A stretch of 64,000 nt of DNA from Symsagittifera roscoffensis (Eukaryota > Xenacoelomorpha > Acoela > Convolutidae), in the NCBI RefSeq assembly GCF_963678635.1, contig NC_087065.1, forward strand, positions 36,231,888 through 36,295,887, read 5' to 3'. Positions within the stretch are counted from its first letter, which is position 1. Every line of letters begins with the position of its first letter. A model generated the notes under the pieces. It saw nothing but the letters and a program-made list of their open reading frames with translations. It had not been told where the DNA came from and did no database searches. This document shows, in pieces, positions 41,178 through 51,485 of this stretch. Position numbers and translations under genes: made by a program.

Positions 41178-44100
41178 AGAAAGTCCAGATGATGATGATA
41201 TTTTCCCCTTTATCGTAGATGCAACCACTGATAGAGGACAGCATATATTCTGCAAAAATTTACTCTTAAATTTGTTTGAACCCGGAATCAGTCCATGTAA
41301 AACAGAGTTCCCAGATGTAAAAATCAAAAGACAAATTATCGATCACTATCTAAAAGATATATGTAACCTAACACAACAATACGGAATCTACTCCATAGAA
41401 TTCAGCTCACCAAACCAGAATCACAGTAAATATATAATTCAAACAGACGACCTTGATTTAGAATTCTCAAAAGTATTCTCAGAATATATAAAAAGCATCC
41501 AATATCATAACTCACAAAGAGCAAACTCCATATTCACCAATGAAGTTTTTGCGATAATATATAGTTATATCTCGATATTAGAAAACGAAATCCAGATACC
41601 AAATGTCTCACCGACAGAAACATCTAAACATATAAGAGTACGACATGAAATCACACTACTCTCTAGTTTTCTAAATATAATTAAAGAAAATTTCACGAAA
41701 GATGAAGTTTCACAACATACAAAACACGACTTACAAAAAATCTTGGCATGGTTCATAATAGATTATTTCACACATAATATTGATTTAATTTCACAAGCAA
41801 GAAAAAATTTTAGACCCCAAAACTCAAACGATGATACTGCCATCACAGAACAATCAGACTATGTTTGGGACCCCGAATGGTCTCATCCCGCATCCATAAA
41901 CTTCCCACAATCAATCTCAAGTCAAGCAATAAGTACGATATCTTATGTAAGAGATTATGTACGAGTAATACCATTAACCATTGATGCAACACCATTAAAC
42001 TATAATACATTTTTACCCGATATGCAAAATAATAGTTTAAACTCTACAGTCATACACAATGAAAACCTCAATGGAACTAGGAATCTTACTCAACAAGATA
42101 TCCAGACACCATCACACTTCATAAATGAAGAAATCGTACACACAACAACTACACAACAAAGTATTTCACCAATACGTCCAAACTTAACAACACCAAGAAA
42201 TACAAACCCTTCACAAACACAGGTAACCTTACAATCAACCGTTAAACCTTCAGTTGCCCCAAAATATTCACACATGGATTACCAAACACACAGACCCATG
42301 ACAATACCGCCAAAAACACGCAAAACGTTCACTAGAAACAACTTTGCAGACCATAATTATAATTACACACATCCATCAAAAACAAATTATCAACCACGAA
42401 AAAATTTTAGTAATTATACAAGATCTCGAAACTGGGATAACCCAATGGCACCACCTAATTCAGTAAATTTCCAAACAAATTTACATCCTCCACAGGATCG
42501 TAGTGAAAACTATCCATTTTTTCAACAAAATAAAAATAAAAAACAAACATCTTATCAAATGGATTACTTATCCTCAGATGATGATTTCTTACAACCAGAT
42601 ATATTTACACCCTATAATCAAGAATATCGTGGACAAGGAATACAGAAACCACATACATATCATAGAATTTTTTCTCCACAACCAATAAATACACAAAATC
42701 AACAACCAATTCAACAACAAAACCCAATGATTGCAAACTCGTACCAACCAGCACAAATGCAAAATGAAATACCACTCCCATATTATCTTCAACAACACGA
42801 AATAACAAGAAATCAACTTTCAAATTTTTCTCAAATGCCAAATGCAGCAGAATCATTACAAATGACGATGAATCCATACCTTATGGGTGGATCATCAATA
42901 ACATCAAATAAACCTTTAATGGTATTCACAGGAACAGACCCTGAATATTCTGTAGAAGACTATTTAAATGCAGTCACAGCAAATTTGATTTTAAATATAG
43001 GACCTGAACCAATTAATACGCCACTACATCAAAACTGGATACATCGACGCACAGCGTTAATACAAACAACTCTAGATGGCGCAGCCCAAAAATGGTTTTC
43101 AGTATTGCCTATAGAAATAAAATCAAATTGGAAAAGATTTACACAAGAATTTTCAAAAATGTTTGACTCCGAAAGAAACAAACAACAACAAAGAGTTTTA
43201 TGTAATGAAATTCGCAGATTACCAAACGAAACCATCAAGCAATTAGCAGTACGAATCGAAACACTAGTTCGAAAAGCATATTCATTAAATACACATGACT
43301 ATAAAAACACAAAGATGACAGAAATCTTAATGATGACCTTAACACCACAATTAAGGAAAATAGCAATAAAAAAGAGAGCATCCCATCCTTCGTCAATTCG
43401 AGAACCCGATTTAGATTTTCGAAAACTAGTAGACAAACTAGAACAAGCAGAAATCACAATGAAACTCGAAGAAACGGAAAATCTGAAATTACAATACGTT
43501 AACAGAATTGAAACAGCTTCCACAAATATAAACAATATACAGGAATCAGATACAGATCTCGTTGAAAAAATCACTGAAATACTCAATATTTACGAAAAAC
43601 ACCCAAACTTTAAAGGCAAACCATCTTTCAAAAAATGGTGTAATTATTGCCGACGATACGGACATAGTATTTCTGAATGTAGACAAAAACAGCAAGACAA
43701 TCAAAATAAACCTCAAAAATATAAAGAACCAAATAAATCATTCTATCAATACATGAAAAAAGATCAAAATCTACCGAACAAAACAGTCTACAGCAACAAC
43801 AGTTCAGGAAAACCACTCCCGAACAATACAAATTATACAAGAAATCAATCACCATATAACTCAAGTTATAGAGGAAGATCACCAGAACGAAGAAACACGC
43901 ATAATTCATCACAAAATCACTACAATAGACCAAATAGTCGAAATAACTACTCCAGATCACATTCAAATACACAACGATTTGTTTCTAGATCTAACTCCCA
44001 ATCAAGAAATAATTATTATCCAAACAATCAATCACGAAATTCATCATACAATAGGAATAGAAACTACTCCAATAATCGGAATAGAAGTTATTCAAACAAC

Positions 44101-45135
44101 CGAAACCAGAATTACCCGAACAATCAATCAAGGAATAACTCATATAATAGATCGAACTATAACAGACCAAACAATAATTACCAAAACAGATCGCGAAATA
44201 ATTCACAAAATCGACACTCAAGTTATAATAATCGTTATAGAAATTATTCCCAATCACCACACCGGAATAATAATAACTATAATAATTCTAATAATCGCCA
44301 CAGAAGTAGTACACCTAAACATCAAAGACATATTAATCAAGTACAATCTAATCCAGAAACAACATCAGACCCTCCAGGTATTGATGACACAGTAACTGAT
44401 ACGTTACAACTCAATCAAATAAACTGTGGATCATCAGATTCAGAAAGCGATGCAGAAAACACTCTCTCCATCAACATGATAAAAGTCGAAAATGACTATG
44501 AACCTGTTATATATGAAGAACCTTTTTCATCACACATATATGAGAATCAATCAGAACTCCTTCACAATTATTATATTGAACCCGTCCATTTCACACCGAC
44601 GACACAAAAAACTAATGAAATTAACACTACAAATCAACCCAATGAGAACGAAAAAACAAAATGCTTGAATACAAATCACATCTATCAAAACATACAAAAA
44701 GAACAACCCAAAGAAAAAATTTGGACAATACCATTTCTTTTGGAAAGTCCAAGAAGCAAAAAATTTCAACCACCAGATCTTGAAATTGATTTTTTAATTG
44801 ATTCAGGAGCAGAATCAAATATAATAAACATTCCCACATGGAATGAAATAAAAACCTTACACCCAAAGTTAACACCTCTTGAAACCTCCAGCAAACTAGC
44901 AACAGCACAAGGATCAACATTAATAAACTACGGAAAAATTCAATTATTTCTTCTCCCCACAAGAACAATGGAGCAAAACAAAATTTTAACCAAACCATTT
45001 AAACAAATATTCCATATCACTGATATTAAACACAATATCATTGGAATACCATTTATCTCTAAATATATACCAACAATCAACATCTTGAATAGTAAAATAT
45101 TAATCAAAGATAAATATACAAAAACAAAAGATTAA
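41152..45135 (+). CDS. gag: Element B Gag with C-terminal aspartic protease, 1,327 aa
   Basis: ATG at 41152. Residues 1-220 are helical. Residues ~225-560 are a long Thr/Pro/Gln/Asn-rich disordered region. A retrotransposon capsid domain lies at ~590-760 (LMVFTGTDPEYSVEDYLNAV, LDGAAQKWFSVLPIEIKSNW, NETIKQLAVRIETLVRKAY). One CCHC knuckle (CNYCRRYGHSISEC) is at ~829. A 180-residue Asn/Tyr/Arg/Ser repeat region follows (NRNRNYSNNRNRSYSNNRN, ~895-1075), probably RNA-binding. The protease has DFLIDSGAESNIIN at ~1212 (Asp-Ser-Gly) and a later HNIIGIPFISKY strand. Gag is unusually long. Pol lies in the -1 frame, with its open frame overlapping the Gag end by 43 nt. Confidence 0.9.
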   Translation: MSSTHTPGEESPDDDDIFPFIVDATTDRGQHIFCKNLLLNLFEPGISPCKTEFPDVKIKRQIIDHYLKDICNLTQQYGIYSIEFSSPNQNHSKYIIQTDDLDLEFSKVFSEYIKSIQYHNSQRANSIFTNEVFAIIYSYISILENEIQIPNVSPTETSKHIRVRHEITLLSSFLNIIKENFTKDEVSQHTKHDLQKILAWFIIDYFTHNIDLISQARKNFRPQNSNDDTAITEQSDYVWDPEWSHPASINFPQSISSQAISTISYVRDYVRVIPLTIDATPLNYNTFLPDMQNNSLNSTVIHNENLNGTRNLTQQDIQTPSHFINEEIVHTTTTQQSISPIRPNLTTPRNTNPSQTQVTLQSTVKPSVAPKYSHMDYQTHRPMTIPPKTRKTFTRNNFADHNYNYTHPSKTNYQPRKNFSNYTRSRNWDNPMAPPNSVNFQTNLHPPQDRSENYPFFQQNKNKKQTSYQMDYLSSDDDFLQPDIFTPYNQEYRGQGIQKPHTYHRIFSPQPINTQNQQPIQQQNPMIANSYQPAQMQNEIPLPYYLQQHEITRNQLSNFSQMPNAAESLQMTMNPYLMGGSSITSNKPLMVFTGTDPEYSVEDYLNAVTANLILNIGPEPINTPLHQNWIHRRTALIQTTLDGAAQKWFSVLPIEIKSNWKRFTQEFSKMFDSERNKQQQRVLCNEIRRLPNETIKQLAVRIETLVRKAYSLNTHDYKNTKMTEILMMTLTPQLRKIAIKKRASHPSSIREPDLDFRKLVDKLEQAEITMKLEETENLKLQYVNRIETASTNINNIQESDTDLVEKITEILNIYEKHPNFKGKPSFKKWCNYCRRYGHSISECRQKQQDNQNKPQKYKEPNKSFYQYMKKDQNLPNKTVYSNNSSGKPLPNNTNYTRNQSPYNSSYRGRSPERRNTHNSSQNHYNRPNSRNNYSRSHSNTQRFVSRSNSQSRNNYYPNNQSRNSSYNRNRNYSNNRNRSYSNNRNQNYPNNQSRNNSYNRSNYNRPNNNYQNRSRNNSQNRHSSYNNRYRNYSQSPHRNNNNYNNSNNRHRSSTPKHQRHINQVQSNPETTSDPPGIDDTVTDTLQLNQINCGSSDSESDAENTLSINMIKVENDYEPVIYEEPFSSHIYENQSELLHNYYIEPVHFTPTTQKTNEINTTNQPNENEKTKCLNTNHIYQNIQKEQPKEKIWTIPFLLESPRSKKFQPPDLEIDFLIDSGAESNIINIPTWNEIKTLHPKLTPLETSSKLATAQGSTLINYGKIQLFLLPTRTMEQNKILTKPFKQIFHITDIKHNIIGIPFISKYIPTINILNSKILIKDKYTKTKD

Positions 45136-47240
45136 ATAAACAACCACCATTTTTTTCAAAATTTTACCCAATATATAACCAACAAAGAAAACACTTGAAA
45201 CCACTATCAGAAAACATCTATAATTTTTCAATCAAACAAGTTCACCAATATGATAAAAAACAAAACAAACAAAAATTTTATATGTCAGATTTTGAATTCA
45301 AACCTATTCATAAGTTTTTCAAAATCACAATCTCATCAATAAAATATTTGAAAAACTCGAATTCAGATATTATTTCCTTACATGTATACAACAATACACC
45401 TTACCAAGTAACCTTACCTTTAGGACTTTTAGGCTATTGCGAAACCAACGCTACAATATCACCAATACACGAAAAAGCATATCGTGTAAATAATATACTC
45501 CAATTACTAGATATTTGCCAATCCACAATCCTTAATGAAGAATTATCTATAAATAATATAATAAGTAACGAAAACAGAAATACGGATTATTTCACAAAAA
45601 CCCCATATTTCAAACCTACATTCAACATAAGTAACTACACAGAGAATCAACAGAAATTTTTAACAATGTTTAATTTCCAACATTCACAAATAACACAAGA
45701 CGAATTTGAAAAACTAGCAAAACAGCTAATTAAATATTCATCAGTCTATGCAACATCCAAATTTGATGTTGGCAAAATCAGCTCATCACTACATCTCCCA
45801 TTAAAACCAGACGCAGTTTTCAAAAAACAAAGAGCAAGTAAAGTACCAATTCACTTACACGATAAAGTGAACAGATTACTCGACATTTTAGAACAATACA
45901 ACATTATATCACCAGTAAACAAAGAGGAACAACCAAAAGGCAACACATTTATCAACCCTGTTATCATTCTAGCCAAAGGAGAATCATTAAAAATTGTTCT
46001 CGATGCTAGATACCTCAACTCACTCATAGATGAATCAAAGTGTAATTGGCCCATTGAACCAATACAAGTTATTTTAACAAAAGTAAACGGAAAATACTTT
46101 ACCACCGCCGATATGAATAGTGCATATAATCAAATGCCATTAGATGAACAATCACGACGCTTAACACAATTTGTTATTGGAAATCAACAATACGAATTCA
46201 ACCGCTTATTCTATGGAATATCCATAGGACCAGCAGCATTTTCAGCTTTTATGAGCAAAATTTTTCGACCACTAATACTCAAGAAAAATGCAATCACCTA
46301 TTTAGACGATGTTTTTATGCAATCACAGACAAAAGAGGAAATGTTCAATGTTTTAGAACAATATCACCAAATACTTCAGAACGAAAATCTGAAGGCCGCC
46401 CCCGATAAATCACACTTCTTTTTGACAAAAGTTAAATTCTTAGGGCATAATATAGAAAGAAAAACAATCACTCCATTGAAATCACGTATAGACGCTATTC
46501 AAAAACTCCAACCACCAACAAATAAAAAGAAAATCCAAGAATTCCTTGGAATGTTAAACTTTTTAAGCAAATATGTTTATAAAATGCAATTATATCTACG
46601 ACCATTCTATAACATACTTAGACAACAAAATAATTTTGAATGGAATACAGAACATCAAGCACAATTTGAAGAAATTAAAAAACTTCTAACTGAACAAATT
46701 TCAAACACAATTCCAGATTCAAATCAACCATTTTATGCAATGTGCGATGCTTCGAACTTTGGCATCGGCGCAGCATTATTACAATCACATAATAGTACAA
46801 ATAAAATGAACCTCATATCAGCAAATTCTCGATTATTCGCTCAAGCAGAGCTACGACTCTCAACTCTAATGAGAGAATGTACAGCCATAATATATACACT
46901 AACAGAATATGAATTTCTGATACTTGGATCAAAACATCCCACAGTTCTATTCACAGACCATAAACCAATCATCTTTCTTTTTACACAAAAGTCTAATCCA
47001 AACCACCGAGTTTATAGATTTCAACTCATTTTAATGAAATTCCCAAACTTACATATAGTTTGGACCGCAGGAAAAAATCTTGCATTACCAGACACCTTGA
47101 GTCGAAATACGCCACCTGAATTACTTACACGAAAAACCACAGTTGAAATACCCAAAAACATAAAATTCTACCTTGCAGAAAATGAAACATCACCCCGATT
47201 GGAATGCAAATATGCAGTAAAAACTGACATTGAACAATAA
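45093..47240 (+). CDS. pol: Element B reverse transcriptase/RNase H
   Basis: The frame is open from 45093, inside the Gag end, to TAA at 47238-47240. There is no ATG at the front (TTG at 45195 is the first start-like codon), which fits -1 frameshift expression. RT blocks: LKIVLDARYLNSLID, TADMNSAYNQMPLDEQSRRL, LFYGISIGPAAFSAFMSKIF, catalytic ITYLDDVFMQ, SHFFLTKVKFLGHNIE. RNase H follows with YAMCDASNFGIGAAL, RECTAIIYTLTEYEF, LFTDHKPIIFLF and GKNLALPDTLSR. The sequence is Ty3/gypsy-type. The integrase continues in the same frame after the single TAA. No other damage is seen in this 2.1 kb. Confidence 0.9.
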
Positions 47241-48653
47241 CAGATAAATAACCTGCAAAACTTCCCACTTTACTTAGATTGCCAAAATAACCACTACGAA
47301 GTTGATCTACTTGGAACATCAACTTTCAAACCAATTCCATACTCACAATGGATAAAAAATAACACCCAACAAAAAAGAGTAAAACAACACTCGCATAAAA
47401 AAGACGTTTTTCCGTTAATTGAAAAAGAAAATCTAACTGATAAAATAAATTTATCAGGACCACAAACAAATGATTCAAAATACACAATAAATCAAGTTTT
47501 TGACCTCCATGACCCACTTGACACAATTCCTTTATCTAAATTAGAAATTGAAAACATTTTTCTCCCCCCAACAGATAAAATTTCAATTAATACCTTGAAA
47601 CAATATCAAAATCTTTACCCAGTAATTAGACAACTAAAATCATGGCACAAATATAAAACTAAACCCGTAAAGGCAGATACCACAATTTTAGGAAATAAAA
47701 CACTCCTCCGATATTTTCGAAAATTTAATAATACAACAATTAATGAAAAGACAGACCTTCTAGAATACCAATTAAATGAATCTACAGTTCCCTGTCTCCC
47801 TTTAAGTATGATTCTCATAGCTTTTAACATTCCACATACACAAAATTTTAAAGGACACTCTGGATCAGAAAAAACATATTCAAATTTTATACAAAACTTT
47901 TATTTCCCAAATGCACCAATTTGGATAAAAGTACTATGCAATGACTGTATAGTATGTCAACTAAACAAACCTTACCCAAATCAAAAACAAATAGCACAAA
48001 AACAAGATTTTAAAGGACAAAGTTTGTACTTTAATCATCGTATCTCATTTGATACCAAAGGACCAATTTCACCCTCATCCGAAGGAAACTCCTACATTAT
48101 GGTAATTGTTGACGCATTTACACATTATGTAGCACTTAACCCAGTACCACATTGTAACGCTTATTACGCTTACACAACACTCTATGAACACTTGATAGCA
48201 AAATTCGGACTACCAGAAATTTTAGTTACTGACAACGGTACAGAATTCATAAATAATGAAATCATCACACTATGTCATTTATATAACATTAAACACAAAC
48301 CACGTACATCTCACGCACCTTGGACAAACGGCTTAGTCGAAGGTATGAACCGTTCATTAAAAGAATATCTCAGATGTATCATCAATGGAAATGATACAAG
48401 ATACACCGAATGGTCAGCAGATGTAAAACTATTTCCCTTAGCATATAATTCACAAATCACGACAACTCTAGGAATGTCACCATACGAAATGGTTTTTAAT
48501 CAAAAGCCACGTAAACCAATTATGTTTACAGCAAACTCTCATAAAAATGCACAAAGTCATTGTCAACCGAATAAAGACTCAATTTGTTATAACCTACCTT
48601 TACACACACACATGATGAAGATCATTTTCATCACCCACAAATTCTTAAATTAG
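47241..48653 (+). CDS. pol: Element B integrase, zinc-binding and catalytic domains
   Basis: Open in the RT frame immediately after TAA 47238-47240, through a ~115-codon linker, to TAG at 48651-48653. The HHCC module is at about 47830-47970 (HTQNFKGHSGSEK ... CNDCIVCQ). The catalytic core has SFDTKGPISPSS (Asp), LVTDNGTEFIN (Asp) and WTNGLVEGMNRSLKEY (Glu), then SQITTTLGMSPYEMVFNQKP. The C-terminal DNA-binding part lies in another frame from 48593, so the protein is truncated here after a frameshift in a CA repeat. The first start-like codon of the segment is TTG at 47595, but it should be read as part of pol. Confidence 0.85.
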   Translation, partial: QINNLQNFPLYLDCQNNHYEVDLLGTSTFKPIPYSQWIKNNTQQKRVKQHSHKKDVFPLIEKENLTDKINLSGPQTNDSKYTINQVFDLHDPLDTIPLSKLEIENIFLPPTDKISINTLKQYQNLYPVIRQLKSWHKYKTKPVKADTTILGNKTLLRYFRKFNNTTINEKTDLLEYQLNESTVPCLPLSMILIAFNIPHTQNFKGHSGSEKTYSNFIQNFYFPNAPIWIKVLCNDCIVCQLNKPYPNQKQIAQKQDFKGQSLYFNHRISFDTKGPISPSSEGNSYIMVIVDAFTHYVALNPVPHCNAYYAYTTLYEHLIAKFGLPEILVTDNGTEFINNEIITLCHLYNIKHKPRTSHAPWTNGLVEGMNRSLKEYLRCIINGNDTRYTEWSADVKLFPLAYNSQITTTLGMSPYEMVFNQKPRKPIMFTANSHKNAQSHCQPNKDSICYNLPLHTHMMKIIFITHKFLN

Positions 48654-49333
48654 CTTCCGGTACACACACCGAATGGATTTTAAATAGAGATAAAAAACAC
48701 AATGAAATTTACCAAAAGGTAACAAAAAAGTTGTTACAAAGGCAAAATATTAATGAACAAATAAATTCACGCTTTACACCAGCCTCCGATTTAAAAATTG
48801 GAACATTTGTTTTAATACCCAATTTTAATACTCAAAAAGGAAATTCAAAAAAGTTACAACCCCTTCGTAAAGGACCATACCAAATAATTGCAAAACCCAC
48901 TGATGTCACATATAAAATCACCGACTCAGATAAAAAAGAAATCGTTCAACACCGAAATAACCTATTACCTTATTATCCAAAAGAATACGCACTCCGCGAA
49001 CTAACTCAATTATATTCTTTTACAGGTTTAAAAGTTATTCAAAATAACCCACATACGAACAACATAACAAAGGAACAAAATGATATTCACCTCGGAAATC
49101 AAAATACAAAATCAAACACCACAAAAAACAATACAAAAAGTCTCGATCAAAATACATCTCAAAAAGAAAGAAAAAATAGAAAAATGACAGAACAAATAAT
49201 ACCCCAAAAACAAATCGACAAATCAGAACATAGAGAGTCTTCACGACTTAGAAATCAACCACGTAAAAATTATAAAGTATTCATCCCACAATCTAAAATA
49301 TTAAAGAAAGTTGAATTTCAAAAACAACCTTAA
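48593..49333 (+). CDS. pol: Element B integrase C-terminal domain (out of frame)
   Basis: Open from 48593 to TAA at 49333 in the frame next to the integrase core. It includes a GPY/F-like module: DLKIGTFVLIPNFN, KLQPLRKGPYQIIAKP, VTYKITDSDKKEIVQHRNNL. This is the normal end of Ty3/gypsy integrase. The two frames overlap at 48593-48653, where the DNA reads TACACACACACATGATGAAG. One extra CA unit (or one lost base) would account for the shift. A Lys/Asn/Gln-rich tail follows the module to the stop. Confidence 0.8.
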   Translation, partial: PTFTHTHDEDHFHHPQILKLASGTHTEWILNRDKKHNEIYQKVTKKLLQRQNINEQINSRFTPASDLKIGTFVLIPNFNTQKGNSKKLQPLRKGPYQIIAKPTDVTYKITDSDKKEIVQHRNNLLPYYPKEYALRELTQLYSFTGLKVIQNNPHTNNITKEQNDIHLGNQNTKSNTTKNNTKSLDQNTSQKERKNRKMTEQIIPQKQIDKSEHRESSRLRNQPRKNYKVFIPQSKILKKVEFQKQP

Positions 49334-49927
49334 ATTCTACATTTAAAAATCTTTGCACCTCTGAAACATTTTACACTTTCATTTTTCAAGATAACATGCT
49401 GATAAACACGCAGCGATTCTAGTTCAAAATTAGCCAATAGGATTCATCCAATCCGTCACCTTCTATAACTTTAACACAAACCAACTAGACGAAATATATT
49501 AAACTCCAGGCATATCTATAACTATAACTCTACGACCTCCAGGTCAAAAATAAGCAAACCACTCCAACTTGACAACTAAAATAAATATCACCATAATATC
49601 ATAACCCTCCCTTATCTAATAAACCAAAGATCAACAATATTTCCCCAACTCAGCCCTCAAATACCCCCCAAACAAATATGTTAAATTAGCCTAAAGTAAA
49701 AGAACGACCATTTTATTTAGCCTAAAGTATAAAAATCTCAAAAATACCCCAGATCATTTGACAAATGAAAATAAAGACAAAGAAGACCTCCCGATCACCA
49801 TAAAAATTGCCCCCAACAATTTTTTACAAAACTCAACCCACTTGTCAAAAAACTAATAAATAATCCGACCACACTTGAAAATTGCCCCAAACAACAAAAA
49901 ATATTCGATCACGAAGCCATTTCTTAA
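49334..49927 (+). other. Element B spacer between pol and the 3' gene block
   Basis: About 600 bp of A- and C-rich DNA with stops in all frames. The 49,660-49,910 part repeats words such as GCCTAAAGTA and TTGCCCC(C/A)AACAA. It may hold splice sites or a promoter for the 3' ORFs; none is recognisable. Confidence 0.4.
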
Positions 49928-50143
49928 ATGCTCTTCTATCAAACAGTCACTAAAATTATCACAAACCTCAAACAATTTTTTACGATACTTGAAACTTTCA
50001 TAATATTTCTTTTTGATATCCTTGAATCTTTTCTAATACTCTTAATCATTTTTTGTAATATTTTTTTAATTTTCTACACTATATTCGAACTATTTCTCCA
50101 ACTTTCAAAAACCCTTGATTATATCCACAGGTACAATTTATAA
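49928..50143 (+). CDS. Small membrane protein ORF, 71 aa
   Basis: From ATG 49928 the product is almost entirely hydrophobic after residue ~15 (FIIFLFDILESFLILLIIFC, then NIFLIFYTIFELFLQL), enough for one long or two membrane helices. It lacks a family match that I know. It sits just before a second tiny hydrophobic ORF and the glycoprotein genes, like accessory membrane proteins of enveloped viruses. Short length and T-rich composition mean chance cannot be excluded. Confidence 0.4.
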   Translation: MLFYQTVTKIITNLKQFFTILETFIIFLFDILESFLILLIIFCNIFLIFYTIFELFLQLSKTLDYIHRYNL

Positions 50144-50154
50144 AACTTGTCTAA

Positions 50155-50331
50155 ATGATACGAACTATTTTCAGTAGAACTGATATTTTTCTACTATTTG
50201 TAATTTTTATAACATTTCTATCATCCCTCATTTTGACCATATGCAAATGTATAAAGAAAGCAATCATCACATTCGCTCTAGCAACAATCCTCCTAATTCT
50301 TTTCTTAGAAGAATACTTTAATAAACATTAA
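50155..50331 (+). CDS. Small membrane protein ORF, 58 aa
   Basis: ATG at 50155, TAA at 50329-50331. Residues ~11-30 (DIFLLFVIFITFLSSLILTI) and ~37-52 (IITFALATILLILFLE) are two hydrophobic segments separated by a basic, Cys-containing loop (CKCIKK), a two-helix hairpin layout. It starts 11 nt after the previous ORF and ends 20 nt before the next. Viroporin-like by shape only; function unknown. Confidence 0.45.
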   Translation: MIRTIFSRTDIFLLFVIFITFLSSLILTICKCIKKAIITFALATILLILFLEEYFNKH

Positions 50332-50351
50332 CTTTTTCACTAAAAGAATAG

Positions 50352-51485
50352 ACCAAAAAGCTATCAAAAATTGCTACCCAAAAGTCACCAAGTCAGTCTT
50401 CACCGACATCATCCCAAGATAACCCAACAACACCTTCAACTACCAATAATCCTCAAACATCTACACGAATTTCCTTTCAAGATAACCCATACACTTTTGA
50501 AGAACGACACGCTCGTTTATCAGAACCACTAGAACCAGTTCAACGACAAGCACCTCTAAGCGAACCAACATATAACTTATACCCAACACTACCACAAAAA
50601 TTAAGTAGAATAAGAAATCCTAGTCAAAACCAAAATACAGTCGAAATAAATAGACAAATTATACATCCTCGACGAAACAGGAATTTTCAAACTCCCCGAG
50701 TTCATTTTGATATACCTCAATCCCCATCACAAAACACTCCAGAAAACCCCATTGGTATATTACCAGAAACCCCTACGCTTCTTTCACAACGTAGCACCTC
50801 AAGCCTACCATCAGATTACTTAGGTTCAACACCAACATCTGAACAAATACGTGAAAATCCCTTTAACCCCCCAAACCAGGCATCACGACTACCATATTGG
50901 ACAACACATTCATTTACACAAGGTGAATTAAATTTAGTCAATGATCCAATAGATATTTCTACGGATACAACAACATCCTCATCACTACCAGAATTATTAT
51001 CACTACCATCAACACCATCAATAAGCCAGATTTCACTACCACCTTTTAACTTAAATTTTCCAAATAATCTCGACGCCAGATATCAAGAACAATCATCAAG
51101 AAATATCCCTTTAAGACTAGATTGGAATACATTTACAGCCCCTCCACCATTATTTGGACAACATCTAGAAAGTAATCGCCTCCACAACTGGGCACTAAAT
51201 AGATTACAATACCGACAAGACATTCACGACGATATCCGTGATCACAATATCCAAATACTCCAACAAAACAGTTTACAATTAAAGTTTGAAATCACAGTTA
51301 AATTAAACAACATTACTCAACATCCCTACCCATTAAACCCACCAAACATAACAGCTCAATCACTACCACCACCATTTATAACCACTGAAGTAATATATAA
51401 ATACGACAGATATACCAAAAAGACAATTGGTTACATCACATTTTATAACCCATACTCAGGATTATCATACACATGTATATTCTAA
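50352..51485 (+). CDS. 378-codon ORF without any ATG, Ser/Pro-rich N-terminus, unknown function
   Basis: The frame is open from 50352 (after TAG 50349-50351) to TAA 51483-51485 and I find no in-frame ATG. The N-terminal two thirds are Ser/Thr/Pro/Gln-rich and probably disordered (SQSSPTSSQDNPTTPSTTNN). The last ~130 residues look folded (NWALNRLQYRQDIHDDIRDH, LKFEITVKLNNITQHPYPL, IGYITFYNPYSGLSY). Length, codon evenness and a 13-nt overlap with the next gene argue for a real gene. It may be expressed by splicing from an upstream exon; the TAG before it could double as an acceptor AG. No homology recognised; phosphoprotein- or matrix-like roles are only guesses from the neighbours. Confidence 0.55.
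   Translation, partial: TKKLSKIATQKSPSQSSPTSSQDNPTTPSTTNNPQTSTRISFQDNPYTFEERHARLSEPLEPVQRQAPLSEPTYNLYPTLPQKLSRIRNPSQNQNTVEINRQIIHPRRNRNFQTPRVHFDIPQSPSQNTPENPIGILPETPTLLSQRSTSSLPSDYLGSTPTSEQIRENPFNPPNQASRLPYWTTHSFTQGELNLVNDPIDISTDTTTSSSLPELLSLPSTPSISQISLPPFNLNFPNNLDARYQEQSSRNIPLRLDWNTFTAPPPLFGQHLESNRLHNWALNRLQYRQDIHDDIRDHNIQILQQNSLQLKFEITVKLNNITQHPYPLNPPNITAQSLPPPFITTEVIYKYDRYTKKTIGYITFYNPYSGLSYTCIF

Noticed and set aside
43979-44395. 138-codon plus frame inside Gag, isoleucine/threonine-rich
   Set aside because: It is the alternate-frame reading of the Asn/Tyr/Arg repeat region of Gag; a low-complexity shadow.
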